From Mortierella alpina (taxonomy: Eukaryota > Mortierellomycota > Mortierellomycetes > Mortierellales > Mortierellaceae), in assembly GCA_029449245.1 (NCBI GenBank), contig JANATF010000018.1, positions 124,001 through 188,000 on the forward strand: 64,000 nucleotides of DNA, read 5' to 3'. Positions 30,101 to 39,585 of this stretch are shown here, in pieces. The position numbers were made by a program, and so were the translations under genes. The stretch's first letter is position 1. Each line of letters opens with the position of its first letter. The notes beneath the pieces are model-generated. The model did not search any database. It saw nothing but the letters and a program-made list of their open reading frames with translations, and was not told where the DNA came from.

Positions 30101-32529
30101 AGTCCAGTCCGTTATCGCGTTCAGGAGTCCAGTACCGGTTCCTCCATCGCTCGTTGTTAGAGTACTTTTACTCTCGACACATACAAGAGACCAGCGAGTC
30201 TGCAGAGGCTCTGTCAGAAGTTTATCGAGATCTTGCCAAACACCCTCTAAGCCAAAGGATCCTTGTCAAAGAGCCGTCGATTGTCCAATTTTTAGCCGAG
30301 CACGCGCAAGACAATTCTGAGTTCCGACAACGACTTCATCAGCTTGTCGAGCAATCAAAAACAGACGATAAGGCAAGCCATGCAGCAGCAAACGCCATCA
30401 CTATCTTGGTTCGGGCCGGTGTGTTATTCAACGGGGCCAATCTAGCAGGTATCAAAATTCCTGGCGCGGACCTGAGTGGTGGACAGTTCGACTCAACTCA
30501 ACTACAGGGAGCAGTTTTGAGAAACACCAACCTATGCAACGTCTGGTTGCGTCAGGCGGATTTGAGCAACGCGCAGATGGAGGACGTCCGATTTGGCGAA
30601 TATCCGTATCTTGAGGAAGAAAGCAAAGTTTCATCGTGCGCGTACTCTCTGGACGGGAAGACACTTGCTGTGGGCGTCGACAGTGGCACAATTAGCCTAT
30701 ATGACACTGCAACTTGGGAGAAGACATGCACATGTATCGACCGTACCAGATCTGTCACAAGCGTGGTGTTTTCGCCAAGCGGCCAGCAGATTGCCTCGAG
30801 CATTGACGACAAGACGGTGCGGCTCTGGGACGCACAAACCGGTGCATCTGGTGCCATCCTAAGCGGCCACACCTCCTATGTTCACAGCGTGGTGTTTTCG
30901 CCAAGCGGCCAGCAGATTGCCTCGGGCAGTTCCGACTGGACGGTGCGGCTCTGGGACGCACAAACCGGTGCATCTGGTGCCGTCCTAAGCGGCCACACTG
31001 GCTGGGTTAGAAGCGTGGTGTTTTCGCCAAGCGGCCAGCAGATTGCATCGGGCAGTTCCGACAACACTGTGCGGCTTTGGGACGCACAAACCGGTGCACC
31101 TGGTGTCATCCTAAGCGGCCACACCCACTACGTTAGCAGCGTGGTGTTTTCGCCAAGCGGCCAGCAGATTGCCTCGGGCAGTAACGACAACACGGTGCGG
31201 CTCTGGGACGCACAAACCGGTGCACCAGGTGCCATCCTAAGCGGCCACGCCGACTGGGTTACAAGCGTGGTGTTTTCGCCAAGCGGCCAGCAGATTGCCT
31301 CGGGCAGTTCCGACAACACGGTGCGGTTCTGGGACGCACAAACCGGTGCATCTGGTGTCATCCTAAGCGGCCACACCAACGACGTTAGAAGCGTGGTGTT
31401 TTCGCCAAGCGGCCAGCAGATTGCCTCGGGAAGTTCCGACAAGACAGTGCGGCTCTGGGACGCACAAACCGGTGCACCTGGTGCCATCCTAAGCGGCCAC
31501 ACCCACTACGTTAGAAGCGTTGTATTTTCGCCAAGCGGCCAGCAGATTGCCTCGGGCAGTGACGACGACACGGTGCGGCTCTGGGACGCACAAACCGGTG
31601 CACCTGGTGCCATCCTAAGCGGCCACACCCACTACGTTAGAAGCGTGGTGTTTTCGCCAAGCGGCCAGCAGATTGCCTCGGGCAGTGCCGACAACACGGT
31701 GCGGCTCTGGGACGCACAAACCGGTGCACCTGGTACCATTCTAGGCGGCCACACCGGCTTTGTTTTCAGCGTGGTATTTTCGCCAAGCGGCCAACAGATT
31801 GCCTCGGGCAGTTCCGACAAGACGGTGCGGCTCTGGGACGCACAAACCGGTGCACTTGGTGCCGTCCTAAGCGGCCACACCAACTGGGTTCACAGCGTGG
31901 TGTTTTCGCCAAGCGGCCAGCAGATTGCCTCAGGCAGTTACGACAAAACGGTACGGCTCTGGGACGCACAAACCGGTGCACCTGGTGCCATCCTAAGCGG
32001 CCACACCGACTGGGTTAGCAGCGTGGTGTTTTCGCCAAGCGGACAGCAGATTGCCTCGGGCAGTTCCGACAACACGGTGCGGCTCTGGGACGCACAAACC
32101 GGTGCACCTGGTGCCATCCTAAGCGGCCACACCAGCTATGTTCTCAGCGTGGTGTTTTCGCCAAGCGGCCAGCAGATTGCCTCGGGCAGTGGAGACAACA
32201 CTGTGTGTCTGTGGGATGTGAAATCAGGACTTTGTTTGGCTACTGTAAAGGGTTTCCATGGTGACATCCCATCAATCGCATGGAACGCAAATGAACACGG
32301 CAACTACTTAGCAACTGGTTGTACCGATAAATCCGTTCGCATGTGGAGGGTCGAAGGAACTTGTCATACCGTGTCTGTGCACCTAGTCTGGAGCTCCAGG
32401 CATGACCAGCTTGTCGTATCAGATGCCAAAATCTGGACTGTGCAGGGCTTAAGCAGTACAAATAGGAAGCTCTTAGAACAACGCGGCGCTATCAGCAAAC
32501 GGATGTCTTTGGAGAAGCCGCAGTTGTAG
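27187..32529 (+). CDS. NLR-like protein: helical N-term, NACHT, pentapeptide, 14 WD40 (copy 1)
   Basis: A 1780-aa STAND-type NTPase. Residues 1-110 are disordered with a basic motif KKRDIFRNFFRS at 59-70. Residues 150-600 form an alpha-helical solenoid (SDPYLMYQALYAFQALQYIP, KHPWYPAVLTATALCRAGQL). NACHT follows, with P-loop GDSGAGKST at 663-671 and Walker B KMILICDGYDE at 729-739. A winged-helix or linker region ends RFLHRSLLEYFYSRH. A short pentapeptide block lies at about 1080-1140 (GANLAGIKIPGADLSG). Fourteen WD40 blades run from about 1150 to the end, twelve of them almost identical 42-residue units. I start at the ATG at 27187, after an inferred 5'-UTR intron; an in-frame ATG at 27166 is the alternative. 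By analogy to fungal NWD/HET proteins it is probably a cytosolic receptor that oligomerises on ligand binding. The ligand is unknown. Confidence 0.9.
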   Translation: MSNPPNTSPDNGRFANKSMTPPLTAHGRSVSHGAATVSSQQASLRSDGEDISISSQKNKKRDIFRNFFRSSKHEDRVMVQDGPSKTKIRHARAASADITSAVYSLKVSSSGTGSQPTIGKTGARLNAFSENVVKTSTEIALPKLDARIDSTSQLALCISLLPRNMTPPLQRKGLESASDLACEALWTTPSDGTEQEWIKAIEQDPIKQEHLRWLGSRIVEEYIKNAVKDPVAVSEVVLLGSVLDHAHYRKLLSCFISELQESVLLDIGLLQGLVQLVQCAAPTYLDADDLVKILSILRKRLGDTHQQSSEHQYHLTLAVSRLLDVMAEPEHKVQDLPRVEEREPLASVLSGLQSSSDPYLMYQALYAFQALQYIPDDESALQAIIRYSLGAAESLIKVSGVIQLNFDGLFEGLKQMQKTVEETYGIAKSSYEGISSLIDSGRGMFYSLRKGLVSGHKHPWYPAVLTATALCRAGQLADFSRLVREAPCRRDPRFQWGVNQLLGEIAIDDEWQSCIREQAVTFLGDLYLNDADWTQDDSVRSWMLIILGKISEVPERAVREVALSFLPAQTKNGPTIVTHPYPLRSHLPIPRKSQLLALAQDIPYLEYDLNNLRLRRLQEYSQTVYISPRAKANLQAADKDALPLMKTIKEFLESDGHVFLVLGDSGAGKSTFNRYLEHELWSKYKPGDHIPLFINLPAVADSYRDIIGEQLRIYKFKEDKIKELKENRKMILICDGYDETQLKVNLHSKNMLNQKGQADTKMIISCRSTYLGQRYRDQFRPQQNDRYSTPAVNLYTEAAIVPFSRDQIEDYIDQFVRDPEVHRLIGDRPVWSTENYMDKLRSIPNLMELVKNPFLLSLSLRALPGVAKDGADIAKIKVTRLTLYNSFIDQWLAISERRLRTIKLSVEEDSARQELLEDDFAAITIDFLMNLAAAIFKEQDGNPVVQYTQRSDKGTWKVEFFGPKPDITLLRESSPLSRSGVQYRFLHRSLLEYFYSRHIQETSESAEALSEVYRDLAKHPLSQRILVKEPSIVQFLAEHAQDNSEFRQRLHQLVEQSKTDDKASHAAANAITILVRAGVLFNGANLAGIKIPGADLSGGQFDSTQLQGAVLRNTNLCNVWLRQADLSNAQMEDVRFGEYPYLEEESKVSSCAYSLDGKTLAVGVDSGTISLYDTATWEKTCTCIDRTRSVTSVVFSPSGQQIASSIDDKTVRLWDAQTGASGAILSGHTSYVHSVVFSPSGQQIASGSSDWTVRLWDAQTGASGAVLSGHTGWVRSVVFSPSGQQIASGSSDNTVRLWDAQTGAPGVILSGHTHYVSSVVFSPSGQQIASGSNDNTVRLWDAQTGAPGAILSGHADWVTSVVFSPSGQQIASGSSDNTVRFWDAQTGASGVILSGHTNDVRSVVFSPSGQQIASGSSDKTVRLWDAQTGAPGAILSGHTHYVRSVVFSPSGQQIASGSDDDTVRLWDAQTGAPGAILSGHTHYVRSVVFSPSGQQIASGSADNTVRLWDAQTGAPGTILGGHTGFVFSVVFSPSGQQIASGSSDKTVRLWDAQTGALGAVLSGHTNWVHSVVFSPSGQQIASGSYDKTVRLWDAQTGAPGAILSGHTDWVSSVVFSPSGQQIASGSSDNTVRLWDAQTGAPGAILSGHTSYVLSVVFSPSGQQIASGSGDNTVCLWDVKSGLCLATVKGFHGDIPSIAWNANEHGNYLATGCTDKSVRMWRVEGTCHTVSVHLVWSSRHDQLVVSDAKIWTVQGLSSTNRKLLEQRGAISKRMSLEKPQL
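30754..32265 (+). repeat. twelve 126-bp near-identical WD40 repeats
   Basis: Twelve tandem in-frame units of exactly 126 bp, each reading V-x-SVVFSPSGQQIASGSxDxTV, then RLWDAQTGxxGxxLSGHTxx. Most differences fall in the residue after the first V, the two residues before it, and two residues around the conserved D. The last unit diverges in its second half. Confidence 0.95.
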
Positions 32530-34139
32530 TAGTGCCGCATACTATGTAGCCCAAGTCATGGTACATCTCATGCGTAGCAAACATGTTGCGTGGACATTTG
32601 CGTTGTAGAAACATCCATCACATTACTTGGATGATAAAGAGTTACCGTGAATCTGCACCTAATTGACATTCATTGAGTTGAGAATGCCGATCTTTGCTTC
32701 AAGAATATCGTACAATTATATGTTCCATCATAGTCCATCTCCTTACCAGTGTTCTCGCAGAAATATTCAACAAATGATGTTGCGAAATTTGAGTGGTTGC
32801 TTCTATCTCCTCCATTGTTTCCTATAAAAGACATGTCATCAAGACAAGTAACGAAACATGTCACAGAAGAACGATGAAAACACCAACGCAACATAAACCT
32901 GCGCACAATCATTCTCAGCGCGAACCCTCCCTTAACTATTTACTCTGCTGATGCTGTTGATGCAGCACCTCGTGAGGTCACGGATCCTTCCAAGCTAACG
33001 TTCTGGACACTGACGAAACCATAGAAGTCGTGCTTGTAGTAATAGGGACCTGCATCTTAATGGCATTAATAGGTTGAGTGGAGTGGGGCTGAATAGATCG
33101 CTGGCCAACTGTAGTCCATACTATGAAAGGATTACAGCAATAGCACGCGTGGTGCCTGGATCATCAGGATCACCGCTGAAAAGGATATCTGCTTCTTTGC
33201 CGTAACTGCACGGACCAATAATGATTCGGAGAACTACAGACTAGCATTGCTTACACGCCATTTATCTCACTTCGAACAGCGGCTAAAGTCGCAACAGTTC
33301 AGATCGCGTACAGTTCACATAAGATTGACAGATCCGACAGCACGACAGGGACACAGAAGCGTTGATGATGTGAAGAGCGTGAGGAACTGCAAGAGCACAA
33401 ATGATGGTTCGGATCGGCGCTCAGCGCACCCGTCTTCGAAAGCCCGTCGCGCTGTCAACTAGTCGTGGTGCGCGGCCGGCGCGATTTAGACTACAAGACC
33501 GAGCAGACGCTATGTGGCTGATACAAAATACCCCCGCATATTCATGCTCACCATAACCATTGGAACACAATGCTCGAGGTAAACAAGAACGATCGAGGGC
33601 GAAGATCAAGATTGTGTGCCGCTCCCACGCTTTTAAAAATTTTCCTTCCTTATTCTTTCCCGTCTTATCACTCCGTTTCCTTCCCTCCATCGACACACCC
33701 ATTTTCCAAAGAAAACCAAAATTGCGATCAAGAACTGTAAGTGTGAGGTTATGCTTGAGGATGGAGTCGGGCGTAGTGATAATGAGCTACACCAACCCTG
33801 CCAACTTCATGCTGACACATATGGTCTTGATATCTTGCTGTGATTTAGCCGTCGTTGACCACCAGGGAATCGAACTCTCGCGTACAAAGGCATTGTTCCT
33901 GAGCCATCTCAGGACGACAGATACTGCTATCAATCTTGGAGAACGCTCTCTCTTTTGTCTCTCTCCAGGTATTGCAAGACCCATGAACACACGCACTCTG
34001 AATTAGCCATGGATACTTGAATGGTCGCTAACAAGATCAATTGTGTTTGCTTGATGCATACCTTAGTACCTTAATGCTAGTGTCATTGAACCTCTTTGTG
34101 AGATTTTGAATTCTTCGTTGTTCTCCTCCTTATCGACAG
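32530..34139. repeat. array spacer B (duplicate of spacer A)
   Basis: Homologous to 25448-27056 with scattered substitutions and short indels. It carries the same C/T-rich leader (about 33640-33720), a GTAAGT donor-like site at 33736 and an antisense tRNA-like relic at 33851-33918. No independent gene was seen. Confidence 0.8.
33851..33918 (-). other. tRNA-like relic (second copy)
   Basis: Near-identical to 26768-26835. Ends GTCGT and ACGAC are complementary, and the B-box-like GAGTTCGATTCC and CTGAG/CTCAG stem are kept. It was presumably duplicated with the spacer. Confidence 0.3.
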
Positions 34140-34163
34140 TTGATAGCTCTGACTGTTCTAAAG
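34140..34163 (+). other. inferred 24-nt noncoding 5'-UTR exon of array copy 2
   Basis: Same 24-nt segment and flanking splice-like signals as in copy 1. The following inferred intron is 34164-34254. Confidence 0.5.
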
Positions 34164-34269
34164 GTAAGAGAAACATAATAGCTTAGCTTGACCCCATCTT
34201 TGTTCGCTCATAGCAAGTGCTAACCGTATTCTTTCAATTTTGCGATGGATGCAGAATCAAGACCCTGCC

Positions 34270-37200
34270 ATGAGCAATCCACCCAACACTTCACCCGACA
34301 TCGGGCGATCTGCAAACAAGTCTTTGACGCCGTCATTGACTGCTCATTGTCGATCTGTCAGCCATGGCGCCGCAACTGTATCGTCTCAGCAAGCTAGCTT
34401 GAGGTCCGATGGCGAGGATATATCCATCTCGTCCCAAAAAACTAGAAAGCGGGACATATTTCGAAACTTCTTTCGGTCATCCAAACATGAGGATAGGGTC
34501 ATGGTTCAAGATGGTCCATCTAAAACAAAGACCCGCCACGCTCGAGCTGCCAGCGCCGACATCACCTCTGCAGTCTATAGTCTCAAAGTCAGCAGCTCTG
34601 GAACTGGGTCACAGCCCACAATCGGCAAGACTGGAGCTCGCTTGAACGCCTTCTCGGAGAACGTCGTCAAAACATCCACTGAAATCGCATTACCAAAACT
34701 TGATGCGCGTATCGACAGCACTTCCCAGCTCGCCTTGTGCATCAGCCTTCTCCCGAGAAACATGACTCCTCCCTTGCAGCGCGAAGGTCTCGAGAGTGCC
34801 TCAGATCTCGCAAGCGAAGCGTTGTGGACCACGCCATCCGATGGTACCAAGCAGGAATGGATCAAGGCCATTGAACAGGACCCAATCAAACAAGAGCACC
34901 TCCGCTGGTTAGGGTCACGCATCGTTGAGGAATTTATCAAGAATGCTGTCAAGGATCCGGTCGCTGTGTCTGAAGTTGTTCTCCTTGGCTCTGTCATCGA
35001 TCACGCATACTACCGCAAGCTGCTCAATTGCTTCATTTCGGAGCTCCAAGAGTCCGTTCTTCTAAATGTTGATCTGCTCCAAGGTCTCGTCCAGCTGGTC
35101 CAGTACGCCGCTCCGACGTATCTTGACGCCGATGATCTTGTCAGGATCTTAACTATCCTGCGAAAACGCCTCGGAGACACCCATCAGCAGTCGCCAGAGC
35201 ATCAGTACCATTTAACCTTGGCTGTCTCCCGCCTCCTTGATGTCATGGCAGAACCAGAGCACAAAGTCCAAGATCTACCTCGTGTCGAGGAAAGAGAGCC
35301 CCTGGCCTTAGTTCTCTCAGGTTTACAATCCAGCTCGGACCCATATCTGATGTATCAAGCACTGTACGCATTTCAGGCCCTGCAGTATGTTCCAGACGAC
35401 GAATCCGCTCTTCAAACCATCATCCGATACTCCTTAGGAGCCGCAGAGAGCCTTATCAAGGTGTCAGGAGTCATTCAGTTGAACTTTGACGGTCTATTCG
35501 AAGGCCTCAAGCAGATGCAAAAGACAGTCGAAGAGACGTATGGGATTGCCAAGTCCAGTTACGAAGGCATCAGCTCGTTGGTCGACAGTGGGCGTGGACT
35601 GTTCGACAGTCTCAGAAAAGGCCTTGTCTCTGGCCACAAGCATCCGTGGTATCCTGCTGTACTTACCGCTACAGCTCTCTGCCGAGCTGGCCAATTGGCT
35701 GACTTCAGTAGACTGGTCCGAGAGGCACCTTGCCGTCGTGATCCTCGATTCCAATGGGGCGTCAACCAGCTCCTGGGCGAGATTGCGATTGATGAAAAAT
35801 GGCAGTCCTGCATCCGTGAGCAAGCTGTGAGCTTTTTGGGAGATCTGTTCTTGAATGATGTCGATTGGGCTCAGGACGACAGCGTCAGGTCCTGGATGCT
35901 GATCATTCTCGGCAAGATCTCGGAGGTGCCTGAACCTGCGGTCAGAGAAGTGGCCCTTCCTTTTCTGCAGGTCCCAATGAGCAGTGGCTCTGCCATTGTC
36001 ACATATCCCTACCCTTTGAGGTCTCATCTTCCTATCCCAAGGAAGTCGCCACTTCTGGCCCTAGCTCAAGATATACCTTACCTTGAGTACGATCTCAACA
36101 ACCTCCGGCTTAGACGACTCCAGGAGTACAGTCAGACCGTGTACATCTCTCCTCGGGCCAAGGCCAACCTTCAGGCTGCTGACAAGGATGCTCTACCGCT
36201 CATGAAGACGATCAAGGAGTTCCTGGAGAGCGACGGACAGGTGTTCTTGGTGCTGGGTGATTCAGGAGCAGGAAAATCAACATTCAACAGATACCTTGAG
36301 CACGAGCTCTGGAGCAAGTACAAGCCAGGCGATCACATACCACTATTCATCAACCTGCCTGCTGTGGCCGATAGCTACCGGGATATCATTGGCGAACAGT
36401 TGCGAATCTACAAATTCAAGGAGGACAAGATCAAAGAGCTGAAGGAGAATCGGAAGATGATCCTGATTTGCGATGGTTACGACGAAACCCAACTCAAGGT
36501 CAACTTGCACTCGGAGAATATGCTCAATCAAGAGGGACAAGCAGACACAAAAATGGTTATCAGCTGCAGGAGCACCTATCTTGGACAGCGCTACCGCGAC
36601 CAATTCTGTCCTCAACAGAATGATCGCTACAGTTCCTCTGCAGCCAACCTGTACACGGAGGCCGCCATTGTTCCTTTCTCAAGAGACCAGATTGAGGGCT
36701 ACATTGATCAGTTTGTGCAAGATCCAGAGGTACACAAGCTGATTGGTGATGGACCCGTCTGGAGCACTGAGGACTATATTGATAAGCTGAGGTCGATCCC
36801 CAACTTGATGGAGCTGGTCAGGAATCCCTTTCTCCTGTCACTAGCGCTCAGAGCATTGCCTGGCGTGGTCAAGGACGGAGCCGACATCGCCAGGATTAAA
36901 GTGACTCGCTTGACGCTCTACAACTCGTTCATCGATCAATGGCTGGACATCAACGAAAAACGACTGAGGACGATCAAACTATCAGTGGAGGCAAACAGCG
37001 CACGACATGAGCTTCTTGAGGACAATTTTGCCGCGATCACCATTGACTTTCTAAAGAACCTCGCGGCTGCCATATTCAAGCAGCAGGACGGAAATCCAGT
37101 TGTCGAGTACACGCAAAGAACCGACAAAGGGACATGGAAGGTCGAGTTCTTCGGACCAAAGCCAGATATCACGCTCCTCCGAGAGTCCAGTCCGCTGTCG

Positions 37201-39585
37201 CGTTCAGGTACCCAGTACCGGTTCCTCCATCGCTCGTTGTTAGAGTACTTTTACTCTCGACACATACAAGAGACCAGCGAGTCTGCAGAGGCGCTGTCTG
37301 ATATTTCTCGAGATCTTGCCAAACACCCTCTATGCCAAAGGATCCTTGTCAAAGAGCCGTCGATTGTCCAATTTTTAGCCGAGCACGCGCAAGACAATTC
37401 TGAGTTCCGACAACGACTTCATCAGTTTGTCGAGCAATCGAAAACAGACGACAAGGCAAGCCAAGCAGCAGCAAACGCCATCACTATCTTGGTTCGGGCC
37501 GGTGTACCCTTCAATGGGGCCGATCTACGAGGCATCCGGATTCCAGGCGCAGACTTGAGCGGCGGACAGTTTGATTCAGCGCAACTGCAAGGAGCAAATT
37601 TGAGATACACCATCTTTCGCAACATTTGGCTGAGTCAGGCTAATTTGAGCCATGCGCACATGGAAGGCGTGCAGTTTGACGAATGGCCATTTCTTAAGGA
37701 AAAGCGCATGGTGGTTAGCTGCGCGTACTCGCCGGATGGGCATACATTTGCCTCTGGCTTAGGGAACGGCTTTATCAGCCTTTACGAGACCACGACTTGG
37801 GAAAAGACCAGCACATTACGCGGTCACAAGAAAGGGGTCACCAGCGTAGTGTTTTCGCCAAGCGGCAAGCAAGTTGCCTCGGGCAGTGACGACTCCACGG
37901 TGCGTCTCTGGGACGCGCAGACTGGTGCTCCTTGTTCCATCCTAAGAGGCCATACCGCCGCTGTTACGAGCGTGGTGTTTTCTCCACGCGGCCATCAGAT
38001 TGCCTCGGGCAGTTACGACAACACCGTGCGGCTCTGGGATGCACAAACTGGCGTACCTGCTCTCACTCTGAGCGACCACACCAGCTATGTTCTCAGCGTG
38101 GTGTTTTCGCCAAATGGCCAGCAGATTGCCTCAGGCAGTGACGACGAAACGATCCGGCTCTGGAACGCACAAACCGGCGCTCCTGGTTGCATTCTAATCG
38201 GCCATTCATTCGCTGTTAACAGCGTGGTATTTTCGCCAAATGGCCGGCAGATTGCCTCAGGCAGTGCCGACGAAACGATCCGGGTCTGGAACGCACAAAC
38301 TGGCACTCTTGGTACCATCCTAAGCGGCCATACCGATTGTGTCACAAGCGTGGTGTTTTCGCCAAACGGCCAGCGAATTGCCTCAGGCAGTTGGGACAAC
38401 ACAGTGCGACTCTGGGATGTTCAAACCGGTGCACCTGGTGCCATCCTAAGCGGCCACACCTCCTTCGTTACGAGCATAGCGTTTTCACCAAGCGACCAAC
38501 AGATTGCCTCGAGTAGTTGTGATCAAACGGTGCGGCTATGGGATTCACACACTGCTGCACACGGAGCCATCCCAAGTGGCCATACCTCCATTACAAGCGT
38601 GGTGTTCTCCCCAAGCAGCCAGCAGATTGCAACGGGTGGTCATGACAGCACGGTGCTGCTGTGGGGTGTTCAAGCTGGTGCTGCTGGTGCCACCCTGCGT
38701 GGCCATGGCTGTGCCGTTACGAGCGTGGTGTTTTCGCCAAACGGCCAGAGGATAGCTTCGGGAAGTGAGGACAAGACCGTGCAGCTCTGGGATGCACAAA
38801 CTGGCGTACCTGGTCTCACTCTGAGCGACCATACCGACATTGTAACGAGCGTGGTGTTTTCACCAAGCGGACAACAGATTGCCTCAGGCAGCTATGACAA
38901 CACTGTGCGGCTCTGGGATGCACAATCTGGCGTGCCTGGTCTCACTCTGAGAGACCATACCGACATTGTAACGAGCGTGGCGTTTTCACCAAGCGGTCAA
39001 CAGATTGCCTCAGGCAGTTATGACCACACCGTGCGGCTTTGGGATGCACGAACCGGTGCACTTGATGCCATCCTAAGCGGCCATTCGGACTGTGTTATGA
39101 GCGTGGTGTTTTCACCAAGCGGTCAGCAGATTGCCTCGGGCGGTTCTGACAACACGGTACGGCTCTGGGACGCACAAACCAGCGCTCCTGGTGCCATCCT
39201 CACGGGCCATACTTCCACCGTTACGAGTGTGGCGTTTTCGCCAAACGGCCAGCAAATTGCTTCTGGCAGTTGTGACATGACAGTGTGGCTTTGGGATCTG
39301 GGATCAAGTCAGTGTTTGACTGTAATCAAGGAATTTCACAGCGCCGTAGTCAGTATTGCTTGGAACGCATACGGAAGCAGCAGTTTCTTTGCAACGGGCT
39401 GCGTGGATGGATCTCTTCGCGTGTGGCAGGTGACCGGAGATCGCCCTCTCGTCCGCCTTCACTGGAGCTCTGGGCAACATCAGCTTATCGTGTCGGATAC
39501 CAATATCGCTGATGCGCAGGGTTTAAGCAAGACGAATACGAAACTCCTAGAGCAAAGAGGTGCTGTGAGCAAACTAGTTTGTTAG
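34270..39585 (+). CDS. NLR-like protein: helical N-term, NACHT, pentapeptide, 14 WD40 (copy 2)
   Basis: A 1771-aa paralogue of the gene at 27187. The first 1080 or so residues differ from copy 1 at only scattered positions and keep the basic motif KRDIFRNFFRS, the helical solenoid, the P-loop GDSGAGKST (663-671) and the Walker B motif ILICDGYDE. From the pentapeptide block on (GADLRGIRIPGADLSGGQFD) it is a different module, closer to pseudogene copy 3. It also has 14 blades, but these are diverse (for example FSPNGQQIASGSDDETIRLW and FSPSDQQIASSSCDQTVRLW), one is a residue short, and several use NAQTG or DVQTG. The C-terminal extension is also distinct (DRPLVRLHWSSGQHQLIVSD). The start is by analogy with copy 1. 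It is probably a sensor with a different specificity from copy 1; function is inferred. Confidence 0.9.
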   Translation: MSNPPNTSPDIGRSANKSLTPSLTAHCRSVSHGAATVSSQQASLRSDGEDISISSQKTRKRDIFRNFFRSSKHEDRVMVQDGPSKTKTRHARAASADITSAVYSLKVSSSGTGSQPTIGKTGARLNAFSENVVKTSTEIALPKLDARIDSTSQLALCISLLPRNMTPPLQREGLESASDLASEALWTTPSDGTKQEWIKAIEQDPIKQEHLRWLGSRIVEEFIKNAVKDPVAVSEVVLLGSVIDHAYYRKLLNCFISELQESVLLNVDLLQGLVQLVQYAAPTYLDADDLVRILTILRKRLGDTHQQSPEHQYHLTLAVSRLLDVMAEPEHKVQDLPRVEEREPLALVLSGLQSSSDPYLMYQALYAFQALQYVPDDESALQTIIRYSLGAAESLIKVSGVIQLNFDGLFEGLKQMQKTVEETYGIAKSSYEGISSLVDSGRGLFDSLRKGLVSGHKHPWYPAVLTATALCRAGQLADFSRLVREAPCRRDPRFQWGVNQLLGEIAIDEKWQSCIREQAVSFLGDLFLNDVDWAQDDSVRSWMLIILGKISEVPEPAVREVALPFLQVPMSSGSAIVTYPYPLRSHLPIPRKSPLLALAQDIPYLEYDLNNLRLRRLQEYSQTVYISPRAKANLQAADKDALPLMKTIKEFLESDGQVFLVLGDSGAGKSTFNRYLEHELWSKYKPGDHIPLFINLPAVADSYRDIIGEQLRIYKFKEDKIKELKENRKMILICDGYDETQLKVNLHSENMLNQEGQADTKMVISCRSTYLGQRYRDQFCPQQNDRYSSSAANLYTEAAIVPFSRDQIEGYIDQFVQDPEVHKLIGDGPVWSTEDYIDKLRSIPNLMELVRNPFLLSLALRALPGVVKDGADIARIKVTRLTLYNSFIDQWLDINEKRLRTIKLSVEANSARHELLEDNFAAITIDFLKNLAAAIFKQQDGNPVVEYTQRTDKGTWKVEFFGPKPDITLLRESSPLSRSGTQYRFLHRSLLEYFYSRHIQETSESAEALSDISRDLAKHPLCQRILVKEPSIVQFLAEHAQDNSEFRQRLHQFVEQSKTDDKASQAAANAITILVRAGVPFNGADLRGIRIPGADLSGGQFDSAQLQGANLRYTIFRNIWLSQANLSHAHMEGVQFDEWPFLKEKRMVVSCAYSPDGHTFASGLGNGFISLYETTTWEKTSTLRGHKKGVTSVVFSPSGKQVASGSDDSTVRLWDAQTGAPCSILRGHTAAVTSVVFSPRGHQIASGSYDNTVRLWDAQTGVPALTLSDHTSYVLSVVFSPNGQQIASGSDDETIRLWNAQTGAPGCILIGHSFAVNSVVFSPNGRQIASGSADETIRVWNAQTGTLGTILSGHTDCVTSVVFSPNGQRIASGSWDNTVRLWDVQTGAPGAILSGHTSFVTSIAFSPSDQQIASSSCDQTVRLWDSHTAAHGAIPSGHTSITSVVFSPSSQQIATGGHDSTVLLWGVQAGAAGATLRGHGCAVTSVVFSPNGQRIASGSEDKTVQLWDAQTGVPGLTLSDHTDIVTSVVFSPSGQQIASGSYDNTVRLWDAQSGVPGLTLRDHTDIVTSVAFSPSGQQIASGSYDHTVRLWDARTGALDAILSGHSDCVMSVVFSPSGQQIASGGSDNTVRLWDAQTSAPGAILTGHTSTVTSVAFSPNGQQIASGSCDMTVWLWDLGSSQCLTVIKEFHSAVVSIAWNAYGSSSFFATGCVDGSLRVWQVTGDRPLVRLHWSSGQHQLIVSDTNIADAQGLSKTNTKLLEQRGAVSKLVC
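37837..39345 (+). repeat. twelve diverged WD40 repeats of copy 2
   Basis: Twelve in-frame units of about 126 bp, one of them 123 bp, with the same backbone as copy 1 but substitutions spread along the whole unit. Repeats 3, 9 and 10 share a TLSDHT or TLRDHT variant and look like internal duplicates. Confidence 0.9.

Noticed and set aside
30552-31981. long minus-strand reading frames opposite the WD40 repeats
   Set aside because: They are antisense shadows of the 126-bp repeat, which has no stop in that frame because the unit length is a multiple of three.
30754-32265. regularly spaced near-identical repeats that could suggest a CRISPR-like array
   Set aside because: The repeats are continuous, in frame and encode WD40 blades; there are no distinct spacers.
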